Assembly (NCBI GenBank): GCA_044370375.1
Contig: JBILVQ010000017.1
Span: forward strand, 1 to 24,032
From: JBILVQ01 sp044370375
GTDB lineage: Bacteria > Bacteroidota > Bacteroidia > UBA4408
Direction of reading: 5' to 3'
Length of the DNA: 24,032 nucleotides
A program made the position numbers and the translations under genes. The stretch's first letter is position 1; every line of letters starts with the position of its first letter. The notes below the pieces were generated by a model, which saw nothing but the letters and a program-made list of their open reading frames with translations, did not search any database and had not been told where the DNA came from. Positions 22,375 to 24,032 of the stretch are shown piece after piece.

Positions 22375-23889
22375 ATGTTTAAAATGAGAAAAGCTCATTG
22401 GAAATCAATGGCAGCCGCTGTGGTTATTTTAGCCAGCAGTTGTGCAAAAGAAGCCTCCAACACCACCGGTTGGGAATTCAACAACACCGATAATGGTGGT
22501 TTTGAAAAACGGCCTTACGCAGAGCAGGAAACAGGTCCAGGACTTGTTCTGATTGAAGGTGGTACCTTTATGATGGGTCGTACAGAACATGACGTGATGT
22601 ACGATTGGAACATGACCCCACGCAGGGTTACCGTTTCCTCCTTTTATATGGATGAAGTTGAAATTTCAAATTTCAATTACCTCGAATATTTGTTTTGGTT
22701 GAGGAATGTTTACTCGGCCGATTATCCTGAGGTTTTGAAAAAGGCTTTGCCCGACACCCTTGTTTGGCGCGACCGTTTGGCCTTCAATGAGCCCTATGTG
22801 GAATATTACCTTCGCCATCCCTCCTTTCGCGACTACCCTGTTGTTGGCATCAATTGGTTACAAGCCAACGACTATGCCGCCTGGAGAACAGACCGTGTGA
22901 ATGAATTTATTTTGGTGAGAGAAGGTGTTCTTGAATTTGACCCTTCCAACTGGGTAAATGAAAACAATTTTAATACCGATGCATATTTGGTTGGACAATA
23001 TGAGGGAACCATCAAGAAAAATCTTCCTGATTTGAATGCAAAAGGAAGTGGTGAAAGAAAAGTAAGAATGGAGGATGGTATTTTATTGCCGCGTTACCGC
23101 CTGCCCACCGAAGCTGAATGGGAATTTGCAGCTTACTCTTTGGTTGGAAATACAATTGATGAGGTAGTTGCTCAACGTAAATTATATCCATGGAATGGAC
23201 ACTATGTAAGGAACGACCAGGAAAGGAACATCGGTGCCATGATGGCCAACTATAAAAGAGGACGTGGAGATAACATGGGTGTTGCCGGTAATTTGAACGA
23301 TAATGCAGATATCACTGCTCCGGTTTATTCTTTCTGGCCTAATGACTACGGATTGTACAACATGGCAGGAAACGTGAGTGAATGGGTAATGGATGTTTAT
23401 CGTCCGGTTTCTAATGAAGATCGTACCGATTTCAGAGCATTCCGTGGAAACGTTTTCCAAACCAAAGTTCTGAACGAAGAAGGTGCTGTAGCCGACAAAG
23501 ACTCTTTGGGTCATATCAAATACAGAAATGTTGAAGCCGAAGCAGATAATTTAGGAGAAAGAAGAAATTACAAAACTGCAGATAACATCAATTATCTGGA
23601 TGGAGATGTTCCTTCTCAATTATCTAATGATTGGACTGCAAACCCAGAAGGTGAGCAACCTACCAGTTCTTATATGTATGATGCATTTAAGAAAACACCT
23701 GAGTACAATATTCAATCCATGATTGACGACAAGGCTCGTGTTTACAAAGGTGGAAGCTGGAAAGACCGTGCCTATTGGATGGTTCCGGGAACCAGAAGAT
23801 TCCTAGATGAAAGGCAATCTACCGATTACATAGGATTCCGCTGCGCAATGACCCGCGTGGGTGCGCCTGTTGGATTGAACAGCAAATAG
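22375..23889 (+). CDS. gldJ: Gliding motility / T9SS lipoprotein GldJ
   Basis: GldJ is an outer-membrane lipoprotein needed for gliding and for T9SS stability. From ATG 22375 it has 504 residues with a lipoprotein signal ending LASSC (Cys23). The rest is a formylglycine-generating-enzyme-like (FGE-sulfatase) domain: LVLIEGGTFMMG, YMDEVEISNFNYLEY, YPVVGINWLQANDYAAW, YRLPTEAEWEFAA, YNMAGNVSEWVMD and, at the end, VYKGGSWKD with GFRCAM. This domain lacks known catalysis in GldJ and GldK. The frame is open back to an ATG at 22345 that overlaps the porP stop and adds ten residues; either start keeps the lipobox. I recall gldJ beside porU and porV, and followed by murF, in flavobacteria, which matches this locus. 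Confidence 0.93.
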   Translation: MFKMRKAHWKSMAAAVVILASSCAKEASNTTGWEFNNTDNGGFEKRPYAEQETGPGLVLIEGGTFMMGRTEHDVMYDWNMTPRRVTVSSFYMDEVEISNFNYLEYLFWLRNVYSADYPEVLKKALPDTLVWRDRLAFNEPYVEYYLRHPSFRDYPVVGINWLQANDYAAWRTDRVNEFILVREGVLEFDPSNWVNENNFNTDAYLVGQYEGTIKKNLPDLNAKGSGERKVRMEDGILLPRYRLPTEAEWEFAAYSLVGNTIDEVVAQRKLYPWNGHYVRNDQERNIGAMMANYKRGRGDNMGVAGNLNDNADITAPVYSFWPNDYGLYNMAGNVSEWVMDVYRPVSNEDRTDFRAFRGNVFQTKVLNEEGAVADKDSLGHIKYRNVEAEADNLGERRNYKTADNINYLDGDVPSQLSNDWTANPEGEQPTSSYMYDAFKKTPEYNIQSMIDDKARVYKGGSWKDRAYWMVPGTRRFLDERQSTDYIGFRCAMTRVGAPVGLNSK

Positions 23890-23910
23890 TTTTTATAACC
23901 TTTATCCAGA

Positions 23911-23941
23911 ATCCCCGGCAAGCAACCGGGGATTTTTTTTG
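23911..23941 (+). terminator. Rho-independent terminator after gldJ
   Basis: An 8-bp stem with a CCCCGG core (23911-23918 with 23926-23933, 7-nt loop) is followed by eight T. The T run ends 2 nt before the next ATG, so murF must be transcribed by read-through or from a start inside or close to this hairpin. Confidence 0.9.
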
Positions 23942-23942
23942 T

Positions 23943-24032
23943 ATGAAAAAAAACAATTATCAGGAAGTTTATCAAGCGTTTCTGCAGGCAAACGGTGTTT
24001 CAACCGATACCAGAAAAATTGACCAAGGCTGT
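23943..24032 (+). CDS. murF: MurF, UDP-MurNAc-tripeptide-D-Ala-D-Ala ligase, first 30 codons (runs off right edge)
   Basis: Only 30 codons are present. After a Lys/Asn-rich start they read VSTDTRKIDQG, the conserved entry to the MurF N-terminal domain (usually STDTRK followed by a Gly-Xaa-Xaa-Phe-Phe-Ala stretch just beyond this edge). Position directly after gldJ agrees with the gldJ-murF order I recall from flavobacteria. MurE shares a similar SDSR motif, so confidence is limited by length. It would be a second MurF besides the fusion-type gene at the left edge. Confidence 0.7.
   Translation, partial: MKKNNYQEVYQAFLQANGVSTDTRKIDQGC

Overview
The window reads as chromosomal DNA of a member of the phylum Bacteroidota. 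The signs are a type IX secretion (T9SS) core locus (porV, porU, a PorP/SprF protein, gldJ), the N-terminal part of what looks like the Bacteroidota-type MurF-alanine racemase fusion next to tdk, and several promoter-like sites of the phylum's -33 TTG / -7 TANNTTTG type (best upstream of porV, porP and tRNA-Val, all with a 19-nt spacer). Base composition is moderately AT-rich and even, and no insertion sequence, phage gene, integrase or CRISPR array was seen. I cannot name a genus.

Layout. Positions 1-1192 (minus): tdk followed after 7 nt by the 5' part of a murF/alr-type gene that runs off the left edge. 1269-1940 (plus): a coiled-coil, Pro/Ala-linker protein of unknown function. 1977-3054 (minus): an SDR protein with an altered active site and a small cysteine-rich lipoprotein. 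3111-5636 (plus): a kynurenine-branch pair (3-hydroxyanthranilate dioxygenase and ACMS decarboxylase) followed at once by an inward-rectifier-type K+ channel. 5642-7674 (minus): a small secreted barrel-like protein, a terminator, and fumC. 7758-10987 (minus): prfB (RF2, with a programmed +1 frameshift), an ArsC-like protein and a secreted M14 peptidase, tightly packed. 11083-13392 (minus): histidine kinase then OmpR-type response regulator, ending at a clear terminator. 13558-14412 (plus): a secreted DUF1571-like protein with a LysM domain inside it. 14430-15224 (minus): an O-methyltransferase-like protein. 15342-15419 (minus): tRNA-Val(UAC) with its own promoter and terminator. 15485-21185 (minus): porU, porV, ispF. 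21392-23889 (plus): porP/sprF and gldJ, a strong terminator, and the first 30 codons of a second, stand-alone murF at the right edge.

How the genes fit together. The T9SS block is the clearest system. PorU is the cell-surface sortase and PorV the outer-membrane shuttle that hands it cargo. GldJ is a lipoprotein of the secretion/gliding machinery, and PorP/SprF is an outer-membrane component. They are arranged as two divergent units sharing the 206-bp gap at 21186-21391. The nbaC-ACMSD pair gives consecutive steps in tryptophan/3-hydroxyanthranilate catabolism, and the divergent SDR probably belongs with them. Most other genes are housekeeping (tdk, murF, fumC, prfB, ispF). No clearly new multi-gene system was found. 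The items most worth a second look are the LysM domain nested in a DUF1571-like protein, the in-frame ACMSD/Kir junction, the SDR lacking its catalytic Tyr/Lys, the prfB-arsC translational overlap behind an RF2 frameshift, and the four-cysteine lipoprotein. No stretch longer than 300 bases lacks a gene.
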